Source: Dastarcus helophoroides
Taxonomy: Eukaryota; Arthropoda; Insecta; Coleoptera; Bothrideridae
Assembly: GCA_028583605.1 (NCBI GenBank)
Contig: CM053331.1
Coordinates: 12,012,857 to 12,076,856, forward strand
Direction: 5' to 3'
Length of the DNA stretch: 64,000 nt
The notes below the pieces were generated by a model. The model was not told where the DNA came from, made no database searches, and saw only the letters and a program-made list of their open reading frames with translations. Shown here piece by piece: positions 11,118 through 21,444 of this stretch (position 1 is the first letter of the stretch; every line of letters begins with the position of its first letter). Both the position numbers and the translations under genes were made by a program.

Positions 11118-12600
11118 CAGCTTTTTCTGTATGAGTTTACAATATTTCTTCTTATTAGTGTTAGCTAAAAAAATGTTTTCGTAACATCTTACAGGCGTTT
11201 AAATTTTATTAAGAATTTTTTGTGGGAATCTTCTACAACTCTATGATGTTCTATAGTGTGGGTATTTTTTCCAGTAAAATTGCTTTTGTTCAATTAAAGC
11301 TCTAATTTATTAAACCCTTATGAAGAGTAATATTGTATAAAGAGAGTGAAAGTATTCAGTCGTGAGTCATCAGCTTTTTAAATAACTATCTCGCTTCGGG
11401 GTCAAGATTAATGAAGTTCTTACAAATTTATTTCATCTCACGTATGAAGAAAGAGTTATTTCCAAATGTGATGCTGCGATTTCAATGTCACTAGGCCTTA
11501 TTACTAATCGAATTGTACAGCTAGTCCCATAGAGAAAGGTCGACAATCTAGTAATTAGAAAACAAAAGTAACAGGAACATAAATATTTGAAAACAGAGTA
11601 TTAATTATCAAAAAAATTAATATTTTGGCAATTAAGTATTGCGAAAATTTGGACGATTGTGGTTCGTAAAATACAAGAACTTGTCCTTCACAAGTAAAAC
11701 AATGAACGGAATCCGTTCATTGTAGCGACTATCAAACGTGCTATTCAAATTTTGCTGAGAAATGTTAATGATATTTAAATTAATTATAGGATTATATCTC
11801 GACTTATTTTCATCAAAAATGTAAATCAACTGATACGGCACTTTCTCTTGCTAACGATAATTGTTTAATGAAGTTATTATATAAGAATCTAACGATGAGT
11901 CTGCAAAAAGAAGGATCATCATTATTAATATTTTGAGATATAAGTGAAAATAAGTGAAACTACAACAACTTCAAAATATTAAATGAAATGAATGAAAATC
12001 AACTACTGTAATGCTGCAATAAATTATTATTATTGCTGGTGTTGCTATATTTATAACTAACGACCTACTGCTATTTCGTCTTCAATATTAGCAATTAGTG
12101 TCGCTGTTACTGCTTAAAAGGTTAGGGAAAATATGCGATTGAGTATAAATAATAATATTAATTTTTGTAAATATTTTATATACTAATTACTAGAAAAAAA
12201 TAACCCCGCCTAGTGTTGGATTTAAGCCGGGGTCCTGCGAGATACTGTCAAACAACAATATACAGCATAATATTTTAAAGTTGCCTGTAGTTGTGCCAAA
12301 TTCTCAATATACCATGCAACCCATTCAAATTAACAAGTAGACAGTTGCTGCAGATTAGTAGTGAAAATGGCGTGCTATACACAATCACTTCAAGAAAAAC
12401 TCGAAAACAACAAGTCAATGATAATTTTTATTTGTTTATCACCATGTAAAAAATTTCTGGCTCATCAGTGATTCATCACAAATTGCTACTCTAATGTAAC
12501 GTTTCTCAAAGGACTGGAGACCATTATTTTCGGATAACATTTGTTGAATCATTGCGACGCAGATAAAACATCGATGTTGAGCTTCCTATGTTTTGTCAAC
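11118..12600. other. Non-coding stretch with a perfect palindrome
   Basis: No gene was recognised. A 23-base palindrome (11700-11722, CAATGAACGGA, one base, TCCGTTCATTG) is present, and a CCCCG/CGGGG hairpin at about 12205-12234. Neither could be tied to a known element. Confidence 0.4.
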
Positions 12601-15340
12601 ATCTCTCATTTCATAATTTCGGGCAAAATAAAGTTGAGTTTTTGAGACTAAAATCAATGTTTGGGAAAAAAATTCGAAATTTAAAAAAACATGATTAAAA
12701 CCTTGGTAAACATTTGGGAAATATTAAGAAATTAGAAACTTTAAGGTACCACGGATATTTAAAAAAAAGAAATTTCGAAAAACATAGAAGAAAAAATTTT
12801 GCATGAGACATTTTTGTTTCTTCTGGAATACTTTTATTTTCTTGGAAACTCAAATTTCAGAATTTTATGCATCGTTTTTTATTGATAGTTAATATTCTAC
12901 AAAGACAGACTGTAAAGTCGAATTTTTCGACTTTATTAACTGAAACTTTCGATTTTAACGTAATTTTGGGCATATAAAGTCAAATTTTAGCGACTAAAAT
13001 TGAAATTTTAAGAAAAAAAATTATATTTTTAAACAAAACTTGAAAGATGTGAAATTTCAAGTTTTAAAACTTTTTATTTTCTACTTCAATTTTTTTAATT
13101 TTGTTGCTTAAATTGCCACAGAGAAAAAAACAATGAAAAGTTCAAGAAGAAAATTAAAATTTTTGATAGAAAAATTTAATAAAACTGAAAATTTCTGAAA
13201 AAATCAAAATTTCGTGGAAATCAGATATCTTTCTAAAAAAACACCTACAGACCTAGTAAATTTAAGTTGGAATTGGTATGTAATTTCGATATTTCGAGAA
13301 AAAATTTCGATCTATTATAGACCTTTTTATTTTCTTATAGAATTGTTCATTTGTTATTCCAAATTTTTAACTGTTTTACCCAAATTAAATATTTCAGAAT
13401 CAAATCTCTCGACTTTTAACTCACTTTTGACTGTTTTTAAAATTTATTTAAATAAGTTTTCTAAAATGTTGCCTTTAAATTGTAACTTTTGACCTAATAC
13501 AAGAAAAAATTGAAATGTGAAGCTGAATTTGTAAATTTCAAATGAATAATTAAAATTTAGAATGTAAAGGCGAAAATTTTGAGATTAAAAATAATTAAAA
13601 AAAAATAAATTACGAGATAACACTCCATACTTTGAATTTTAAAAAGTTTAATCTTGAAAAAATATTTGTTGTTAAGATCCAAGTTTCGAAAAAAATTGGT
13701 AAAGCAATATGACAGTTGAAATTTAGACTTCAAAATCAAAAGCTAATTAATAAAAATGTATTAGACATTCGATTTTAATTTAAAGATCTTAAGTTTTTAA
13801 ACTTTTTCTAGACTTTTTGAATTTTCAAACAAAAAAGGGAATATCAACATTTTCAGTTCAGATTTGTGATTGTCAGTTTTTAATTTCGAATTTAACTCGA
13901 ATTTCCGGAAAAAAGTGGAATTTTAAAATTAAAAGCAAATTAAAAAAAAAGATCATAATTTCTAGCAAAATTCTTAACTTTGAATACAAAGTTAAAATTT
14001 TAGAAAACAATTATGAAAGTTTTAAATTTAAAATCAAAATTTTGAGGAAAGTCAAAAGTTTAAAAAATGAAACATGGTAACAGAAACTTTCTCAAAATTT
14101 TGAATTTTTCTTAAAATTTCGAGCATTTCGAAAAGAATAATAGACATTTTTTTGGAAATGTTTACTGTTTTTTCAAAATCCTAAAATTGAAATAAAAATC
14201 TTGTCCCCTGAAACCAAGAAAGATTAAAAAACCCAACAAAGGTTACTCTAACGCATTACGATAGCCAAGCTATCATCTTCAGAGAAATACTGATGCGTTA
14301 GAGCAACCTTTGTTGCGTTTTTTAATCTTTATCGGTTTCAGGGGACAAGATTTGTATTTCAATTTTTGAAGATACCAAGGAGCAGTGCATTCCACCAAAA
14401 TCCTATGTTCAAATCTAAAATTGTGTTTTCTATTTTTTTATTTTCAAGAAAACAAAGTCTGGAATTTCGCGAAAAAAATCTATTTTTTTTAAACTAATTT
14501 TGAGCTGAAGAGTTGAAAGAAAAATAAATTTGTTTAAAAAAAAATTGGTTTGTCGATTTCAATCTTGATATTTCGACTTTTCTAAAGGTTTTCAATTTCA
14601 GAATAAAAAATGAATATCTATGATTTTATTAAAATTTTGAGTTTAAACTTAAAAATTTGTAATGTTTTATTACTTTCAAGTTTTTATTCTTCATGGTAAA
14701 CTTTCTAGTCTTTCTTGAATTTTCGGGTTAAAAGTTTTTAAATATTTCAAACTCAAAAACGTTTTTATAAATTTTAATACGTTATTTATGAAAAAGAGAT
14801 CTCAAATTTTTGGTTTAACATCAACATTTTCAAAATATGGATTTTCTATAAATTTTACATTTAAATCGAAATCTCAGTTAAAACATAGCAAAAATTTAAA
14901 TATTCGAGTTTCTGTTTAAAGTAGTAATTTTTTTTTACATTCTGAATGTAAACATGCAACTTTTAATTTGTAGGAAAAATTCGAAATTGAAGATTTTTTG
15001 AAATTTTGAGTTTTGACTTGATTTATAAAACTTCGCTTTTAATCATCCCAAAGATTTTAAACTAGAAATCTCGATTTTTTTCTCTAAATTTGGTGCTAGA
15101 ACGTAAAGGTTTTAATTTTTATAACCTTTTTCTAGAGATTTGGATTTTTTCAAAAATTTTTATTTAAATCTCAAACGTATATTTTTTTGTCACAAATTTC
15201 AAATTGGTCTTTAAATTTTCATTCGTTTTTTTGATACTTTTTGGATTAAATTTGAAAACCGCATTTCTTTCTTAAATTTTAAATTAAAATAATAATTTCG
15301 ACGAAATAAGGTTTCGGTTTCTACTTGTTTTGGTAGGTCC
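12601..15340. repeat. AT-rich quasi-repetitive block 1
   Basis: The sequence is built of endlessly varied words such as AAATTTTGA, TCGAAATTT and CAAAATTTC, about every 20-30 bases and on both strands. There is no open frame with codon-like structure; the short frames here are chance. The same texture fills 25.3-25.6, 27.1-30.3, 46.5-53.7 and 61.5-63.7 kb. A hairpin retroposon inserted at 14184. Confidence 0.5.
14184..14396 (+). mobile_element. Hairpin retroposon copy 1
   Basis: Two inverted arms of about 85 bases (TTGTCCCCTGAAACCAAGAA and its complement near 14340) are joined by a short loop and followed by a single-copy tail ending CCACC. A 9 bp target duplication AAAATCCTA flanks it (14175-14183 and 14397-14405). 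The left end lacks the tail segment, showing that the element has a defined 5' and 3' end and is not a simple terminal-inverted-repeat transposon. Confidence 0.8.
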
Positions 15341-15344
15341 CTAG

Positions 15345-16254
15345 TTTCTTGTCGCAAAGTGAGCCTACATCAATTCGATCTAGTATTTACTTTCTCTAAT
15401 GAGCATCAACATAGATATTTATCAAATCTTCGTAGATGTCCGCCAAGCATGAGACTGCATACTCAGACCCAAATTGTATGAGATTATGCAAGAGTTAGAT
15501 CTCCCAATTAAATTCATCAGATTAATTAAAATGACAATGACGAATACCGAAGCCCAAGTCAAGATACAAAACCAGCGGAACTGACATATTTAGTATAGCA
15601 CAAGGTCTCAAACAAGGGGATGGACTGGCACCATTATTAACATAGCCTTAGAATGTGTTATCAGACAAATGTCAACAAAAAAGATATTTAGATCGTAGCG
15701 TACGTAGACGACATTAACATCATGGCTCGCACAATCGCATCCTCCAAAGTACATAGATTTGGAAAACAAGGCCAAAGAAGGCAGACTAAAAATAAACACA
15801 GCTAAAACAAAGATCTTTGCACAAACCAGGTCCAACCAGATACGACAGAACATCACGATCGGGGATGACAACATAGAAGTGGTAGAGAACTTCACGTATT
15901 TAGGCACCTACATCGCAAAGAATGGAAACGAAGACACAGAAATCCGCAAATGAATCATCAAGACCAAGAGAGTATATTTCCCACTTGCATCAATATTGCA
16001 ATCGCGGGATATTCACTTAAAAACAAAATTACTAATATACAAGACCATCATTTGACCAATCCTACGCTATGGGTGTGAAACGTGAACATTCACCCGGAAA
16101 TCGGCAGACACAACGCATTTGAGCGGAAGATATTAAGGCGAATACTTGGACCAGTGAATGAAAGCGGTAACTGGAGGGCGCGATATAACTATGAATTGTA
16201 TCATCTCTTCGAAAAGACATCAGTGCAGTTCTACGTAAAACTAAAAAGTCTCCA
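15345..16254 (+). pseudogene. RTE-type LINE 2, RT domain (first part)
   Basis: Reverse transcriptase in broken frames. It contains PIKFIRLIKMTMTN and QVKIQNQ (15500-15570), then KQGDGLAP, then AYVDDINIMART at 15700-15730, where YVDD is the catalytic box. Next come LKINTAKTKIFAQTRSNQIR (15759-15953), YLGTYIAKNGNEDTEIRK, RDIHLKTKLLIYKTII, and FERKILRRILGPVNESGNWR (16082-16240). These are typical of insect endonuclease-reverse transcriptase LINEs related to RTE. The ORF is cut at about 16254 by a Jockey/CR1-like LINE and resumes at 16979. The endonuclease half is absent (5' truncation). Confidence 0.75.
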
Positions 16255-16978
16255 GTGCTCCAAAAAAGGCTCTTAATAGAAAAATGGACGGTAAAAGACT
16301 TCTCTTGGGATGATCATGTTCGCGCCATTGCCAAATCCGCTTCTAAAAAGCTAGGCTTTCCTTTTAAAGCTAAAAAGTACTTCACATCTCATCAGCTACC
16401 CACAATATACAAAGCTCAAATAAGGCCAACACTAGAGTAATGTTCTCATGTTTGGAGTTTAGCCTCAAAACTCACTTTAGCTCTTTTGGATTCAATTCAA
16501 AGAAAAGCGATTCGCCTAATTGATAACGAGAGTTTGACCGATTCTGTCAAAAGACTAGAGCACAGGCAAATGGTTGGTAATTTGTCTTTGTTCTACAAGT
16601 ACTTTTTTTTTAAGTTTAATCCACTCGCAAAGGGTAACAGCATTATGCTTTCAAAGCACTGCGAGTAGGATGCGGAAGATGCTCACAGGAACTAATAGGA
16701 TCAATCCACCAAGAGCAAGATTTTTGAGACATACAAGACAGGCGGAGACAGCAAACTCCTGTGCGGTCCAACTTGATACAATTAGGACTTCTGTCTCGGG
16801 AGTCTTTTTTTTATAGTACTTCCGAGCTATGGAACTCGTTATCGAACAGAATTTTCTCAAAAAATTACAACCTATCCTTGTTTAAGAAGGCACTTCATCT
16901 ATCCTTGTTTCCGCATCCTACTTGCACTTTAAGGGCAAAATAGGATTATCTTTTGTGAGTGGATTGAACATAAAAAAA
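16255..16978 (+). pseudogene. Jockey/CR1-like LINE, copy B, nested in RTE-type LINE 2
   Basis: The C-terminal third of ORF2. It reads SWDDHVRAIAKSASKKLGFP, then YFTSHQLPTIYKAQIRPTLE (16255-16440), then SIQRKAIRLIDNESLTDSVK and EHRQMVGNLSLFYKY (16486-16605), and after an inserted 77-base antisense piece, GTNRINPPRARFLRHTRQ and SELWNSLSNRIFSKNYNLSL. It ends in the shared 3' UTR and an A-rich tail at 16966-16978. The insertion split LINE 2 in its RT thumb, so copy B is the younger of the two. Confidence 0.8.
16602..16679 (-). repeat. Tiny antisense LINE 3' end inside copy B
   Basis: On the minus strand this is only the last 70 or so bases of the same LINE family (CATCCTACTCGCAGTGCTTT, then GAGTGGATTAAACTTAAAAA), so a 5'-truncated copy integrated in antisense with its A tail. 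It interrupts the FYKYY codons of copy B. Confidence 0.75.
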
Positions 16979-17145
16979 AGTGGGAAGATCGAGAAGGAGA
17001 TGGGAAGACGGATTCAGAAAAGCCGCTCATTACATCGCGCAAGTAGAGCATTGGAGAAACACAGCTCTTGATAGAATAGTATGGAAGAGGAAGCTGGAGG
17101 AAGTCAGGGTCCCAAATTGGGCTGTAACCCCATAGGAAAGAGAGA
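16979..17145 (+). pseudogene. RTE-type LINE 2, C-terminal end (second part)
   Basis: This continues the ORF broken at 16254. Shifted frames give KWEDREG, then ALDRIVWKRKLEEVRVPNWA followed by VTP and a stop. A W-ED, then RTxALDR.xWRK layout is the usual C-terminus of this LINE group. Confidence 0.6.
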
Positions 17146-17307
17146 AATGAGCAAGTGTGAAAATCCACTCTCACGTTAGTTGTCACGAAAGAAAAGAAAA
17201 AAAGCATTGTACTGGAGAATTCTTTGTGTTTTATTGCACAAAAATAAATTAAACATATTTCTAAGATCAACTTGAAGCGTTTGATATGTGGACTAACTAA
17301 CAAGCAG

Positions 17308-17412
17308 AAAGAGGGACGGACAAATGGACAGACGGACAGACGTACAGAAGGACAGACGAACAAACGGACGGACAAATGAACGGATAGACATATAGACACA
17401 AAGGCAAGCACA
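17308..17412 (+). repeat. Tetranucleotide repeat (GACGGACA-like)
   Basis: About 25 imperfect units of GACG, GACA and GAAC. Two long minus-strand open frames here rich in Ser, Cys and Val are products of the repeat, not genes. Confidence 0.8.
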
Positions 17413-17529
17413 GAGACATTTAACGCAAGTGACCTTATAAGCTATAAGGGTCTTACTTGTACTTTTATGCCAAGGAATTCTAAAGATGACCCGCTTCAGG
17501 ATTTTTGTCAAAACAGGATATACTTCTTT

Positions 17530-17600
17530 CGGGATTGGACCGTGTCAAAGAACTACTAAAAGTGTTCGACGTTTCGCCCACCATCGTAGGGGGCAATAAA
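17530..17600 (-). repeat. Partial copy of the 20.2 kb ribozyme-like repeat
   Basis: On the minus strand, GATGGTGGGCGAAACGTCGA and the following CACTTTTAGTAGTTCTTTGA match 20190-20250. The 5' CTGAAGA core half is missing, so the fold cannot form in this copy. Confidence 0.6.
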
Positions 17601-17940
17601 TGAAAAATAAAATACAAGGAAATATACAAAAATGAAAAATGAAAAAAATGCCCTTTTTCAAGTATATCCTCTACTGACTCTCGCCGCGGAAGCCTTCGTT
17701 ATCATTTTTGTCAAAATACAATGTCTTTCTTTTAGCTAAATTTATTCAACTTGATTTTGGGCTCCATAATATTTGCCCATAAATTTCAGAATTGGGCGTT
17801 GAAGATTTTGAGTCTTTAAGAATTGAGAAATTCTGTATTTAATGAAATACACTGACTAGGTCGATATAACCAAAATTATAATATAATAACAAGACACATT
17901 AAATAAACACATAAATTTGGGAAAGTTAAAATCGTCTTAC

Positions 17941-18044
17941 CTTAAAAAATATTCCTAAATAATATCTTTTTTCTCCCAACTTAAGCAATGGCATGGTCCA
18001 TCTGTTGGGCGTGGGGACATTGTCTTCTACACAATTCGGACAGT
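17941..18044 (-). CDS. C-type lectin-like gene, internal exon
   Basis: A 104-base exon with textbook borders on the minus strand: TTTCAG before 18044 and GTAAG after 17941. It enters with two bases completing a codon and leaves in phase 0. The 34 codons have no stop and read CPNCVEDNVPTPNRWTMPLL and then KLGEKRYYLGIFFK. A Cys-x-x-Cys leader followed by LG.KRYYLGIFFK is, as remembered, the start of the carbohydrate-recognition domain of a conserved insect C-type lectin; the next exon would begin with NW.KA..YC. Such proteins are usually secreted and bind sugars. Neither the signal-peptide exon (expected above 18044) nor the rest of the domain (below 17941) was found, so introns must be long and filled with transposons. 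The surrounding TE fragments are mostly inside this gene's introns if the call is right. Confidence 0.65.
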
Positions 18045-18649
18045 CTGAAACGAAAATAAATACATTATCACCTTGCATTCACCTAATTAACATCATTAGC
18101 TTAAAGAATGTAGAAATGCCCCTTAGGCGAGAGACGTGTCAAGGGTAAGTAAACGTGATGCAAGATTTTTGCCACTAGCTGACATCTCAATTTCTAAAGT
18201 AAGTCTGCTTCTATTGAATCAACGACACAATTAAAAAAAAGAGATTTTGCCTTGAATTGCCTAGGAGTAATTGTGCAAAACTAGATTATACCTAGGAGGA
18301 TCGAAAAATAGAGCCAAAGTTCCCGCGACGTTCCGTAACATGAACTCGTATTAATAAAGTTGAATTATATTGGAGGGTCTTAGGTGTTCTCTTACTTTAA
18401 ATACCCAAATGAATACAATAATGCGTAATACAATCTTCATGTTTGCTAATCAAATAAATTTAATTAATATATTTTTTTATCGTGAAACATTTAGTATTTA
18501 CATTATTTTCAAAACAAAAATGTTCAATAGTTTGTGGAATACCCAAATTAAACGAAAATTACGAATATACTTTGCACAGTTGTTTTAAAATATTGTAAAA
18601 AAGCTTTCATATTTTCTAAAAAATATGGAATGGCAATAAAATTACAACG
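18045..18649. other. Non-coding, probably intron of the lectin gene
   Basis: No element was recognised. It lies directly upstream of the lectin exon acceptor. Confidence 0.35.
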
Positions 18650-18840
18650 TGACCATAGTTAAAATTTTGGTCAATCCAGGCTTCTGATTTAAACCCTATA
18701 GAGAATTTGGGGGACATGGTGCACAAACGAATTTAATGAAAATAATTACTAAAAATAGCGACGAGTTACTTTAAAAAAGAGCAGATTGCAGCAATATAGA
18801 TACCATAAAATTACCCTAAAGTATTCAACGGTATTACAAA
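18650..18840 (+). pseudogene. Tc1-type transposase, C-terminal fragment
   Basis: At 18657-18720 the frame reads WSIQASDLNPIENLGDMV, which is the third catalytic-box region of Tc1 transposases (SPDLNPIENLW, with the Glu of the DDE triad in PIEN). Downstream, QIAAI and KVFNGITKFLKN fit the C-terminal helix region after stops. The N-terminal domain and earlier catalytic residues are absent. Confidence 0.6.
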
Positions 18841-18950
18841 GTTTCTTAAAAAATAATTATTTAGTTGTTTTAATTTTTTCTTCACAAATATATGTACTTA
18901 CATATAAATTTCTTATACATTTATCATCTTTAAATACATCAAAATCATTA

Positions 18951-19057
18951 ATTAATATACAAATCTTGTCCCCTATAACCAAGAGAGGGTTCAGAGGAGA
19001 AGACTTGTATATTAGTTTTTGCAAATAAGCAAGGATCAGTTCTTTTCACCAACAAAA
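18951..19057 (+). mobile_element. Hairpin retroposon copy 2 (short form)
   Basis: It has the 5' end of the family (AATATACAAATCTTGTCCCC) and the tail (AAGCAAGGATCAGTTC, CACC) but lacks most of the hairpin. A perfect 13 bp target duplication ATCAAAATCATTA flanks it (18938-18950 and 19058-19070). Confidence 0.75.
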
Positions 19058-19070
19058 ATCAAAATCATTA

Positions 19071-20158
19071 TCAAATTTGGTTTTTATTCATTTGATATTC
19101 GTTATTAAAAAATCTCTTAAATATTGCGACATTTCTATTTACACCACCTGAAGCTAGAATAAATAATAATTCGTATCGTTTATATTCATTTTAAAAATAA
19201 CCCCCTTCAATTATCAGATTATCATCCAAATAATGCCTTACTTACTACAACTCGTATTTGTACTTTTATTTGCACTTGTACTTGTACTTGTGCTTACTTG
19301 CTTGTACACCTAATTGTGTTGAAGCGGTGGATGGTAAAGCCCCTGCTAAGGTCGCCAACACTAGCGCTCCATACAAGAATCGCGTTAACTGCAACATATC
19401 GGGTCGAGAAACTGAAAGCTAGGCGCTTGAATGGTTCTGCTAAACTGAACCTTCTTCTTGGTCGAGCTAGCCGGTGCGACCTTGCCAAACATCAGAGAAA
19501 GTGGTTCTTGTAATATTTAACAATTTTCTGCCAATAACATTACCGGTCATGTTTGACTTGTTTACGTGCTTCGTGCGAATCCTGATTTTATTATTTTATG
19601 TTGGTTGATACGTTTACTTTTTGCTGCGGTGGTAAAGAATGCAACATTATGTATAATTGGTAGCATTGACATTGGGGAAAATTATAATGTGACATCTTAA
19701 AGCTATTACAAACACAAAAGAAATTGGGTTCAATATTATTTAAAACCATTCTGAGGCCAACAAAAATTCAGGTATACCTGCAGAATGTAAACGTCAAACA
19801 TTCTGCCTACTTTTCTTGTTTTGTAAATATACCATAAAATATAGATATGGCAAGGTAACAAAAATCTTTTAATTTTGGAAGATTTGGAATATCTAATTAG
19901 AAATCAAGTTAACTTCAAACCTCAAATAACAAGAACACGTCTTGTAGTATCCCACACAATATACAATACAACATTTTATGCAGATTCTTTTAATATAAGA
20001 GACAGGGTTCATGGAAAAGTTCAAACGAACCTTAAAAAGAAGAAGTGTTTCGCCTCTGGTATGGTGGACATACTGAGTTACCGTGCTTTCATGCTTTGAA
20101 ATTGGCCTCTTCATTCTTTCATTTTTGCCTATTCCCTCATATTCCGCTTTTCATTTAT
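19071..20158. other. Unassigned stretch with CTTGTA repeats
   Basis: At 19250-19305 there are about eight degenerate CTTGTA/CTTGTG units. The segment 19310-19515 is richer in G and C than its surroundings and open on both strands, but no protein was recognised. The rest has no recognisable content. Confidence 0.35.
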
Positions 20159-20159
20159 T

Positions 20160-20300
20160 GTTTCCTTTCTTTGTTTCTGAAGAAGCCCCCATAATGGTAG
20201 GCGAAACGTCGAACACTTTTAGTAGTTTTTTGACACGGTCCAATCCCGGAAGAAGTATACCCTGTACTGACTCTGGCCGTGAAAGCCTTTATTATCAAAC
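20160..20300 (+). repeat. Ribozyme-like dispersed repeat
   Basis: It contains a hammerhead-like arrangement at 20172-20215: CTGAAGA core (20177-20183), one extra A, stem GCC/GGC (20185-20187 with 20200-20202), GAAA (20203-20206), ACGT with no loop, C at 20210, and a 5 bp closing stem (TTGTTT with GAACA, one G-U). A related copy without the core lies at 17530-17600 (-). It is followed by sequence shared with that copy. Confidence 0.45.
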
Positions 20301-20894
20301 TTAAAAAATCTACCAACCAGAAACTTGTCCTACAAGTTATCTGGTGATGTAAGCACAATGAAAAATCTTTATATAGAAACAGTTTAGCGGGGAAGAGCCT
20401 TCCATGTATTTCTTGCATGGTGAAGGAGTTAAATCCATTGATATTTATGGTAAAATGTAGCTGCAATAAAGATATTCATGTTTCTCACTCCAATCAGTGC
20501 GTTAATGAATGATTGTAGTAAAAAATTTAAAAATTAAAAGACTTCCGTTACTGATACTCACTGAGCTGGCAAGCCAGATTCTAAATTTGTGAGGAGTCTC
20601 TTAGTTATCAGGTGTCTTTCTTCACTTTGACGAAAGCAGATCTTTTGTGAGTAATCTTCATCTGGGATACCCCAAATATCACTCAAACTTTTGGTAAAGA
20701 CTATGAGGTTCATTAAGGAAATGGTACCCATTTTCATCTTTCCAAAAGGCTTATTCTGTCTTAGAGGGACAGTCGCACGAAATGAACTCAGCAGTCTTAT
20801 ACACTTCTAAAGAGTTTGTTATTAATTTTAAGATGACATTCCGAGGGGCGGTAACCAGCTAGAAGCGTTTCAAATCATCTTGGGTAAATTTTGT
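20301..20894. other. Unassigned stretch
   Basis: Short mixed-composition sequence with no gene, repeat end or RNA recognised. Confidence 0.35.
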
Positions 20895-21444
20895 CTACTC
20901 TGGTGAATAATAAACTAAAAATCGTTTTATTTGAATTTGAATTCGATGTAGAGTATTTTTATGAAGAATGTTCATTCGTTTTTTTTTAATTTGTGGAATT
21001 CCTTTGATACCTGGCCTTCGATGATGACTTGGGTCTACAGAATAATGCTTTAGCTTTCCTTTTTGCCAGGCTATCACCTATTTCATTTCCTTCCACTTCG
21101 CCATGGTTAATGTCTATTATTATCTATTGAGAGTTTCTTAGGCAGTCTCTGGATTCTGGATTCGTTATGAGTTGCCTAAAGTTTAGGCCAGTACTTAGGC
21201 CACTCTTTCCGGGCCCATTGTGCTATCCCCGTAATTAAGGTGTCCTTGGTCATTCATTCAGCCACCCAACCTTGTTGAGAAACTGAAGAACGTCCCTTGG
21301 AAGCACCTCTCTCAAACTGGCCACCACTAGGACAGCGTGGATCCTATGATTGATGCTAGTGCCCAGGCAGTGACACGTGCTCTCATCTTCTTTTAAACAC
21401 CCTCTACAACTCGGGTCGTTTATAATTCCCAGTCTCACAGCCAT
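20895..21444 (-). pseudogene. I-group LINE fragments, tail and RNase H
   Basis: Two pieces on the minus strand. At 21444-21250 a readable 64-residue segment contains DPSCRGCLKEDESTCHCLGT and then VLPRDVLQFLNKVGWL, the Cys/His-rich C-terminal tail of RNase H-bearing LINEs. At 21180-20990 the segment HGEVEGNEIGDSLAKR is the end of an RNase H domain. In an intact element RNase H comes before the tail; here the tail comes first, so the two pieces are from different copies or a rearrangement. Confidence 0.55.

Noticed and set aside
16929..17511. Long minus-strand frames rich in Cys, Ser and Val
   Set aside because: Generated by the tetranucleotide repeat at 17308-17412 and by the antisense of LINE sequence.
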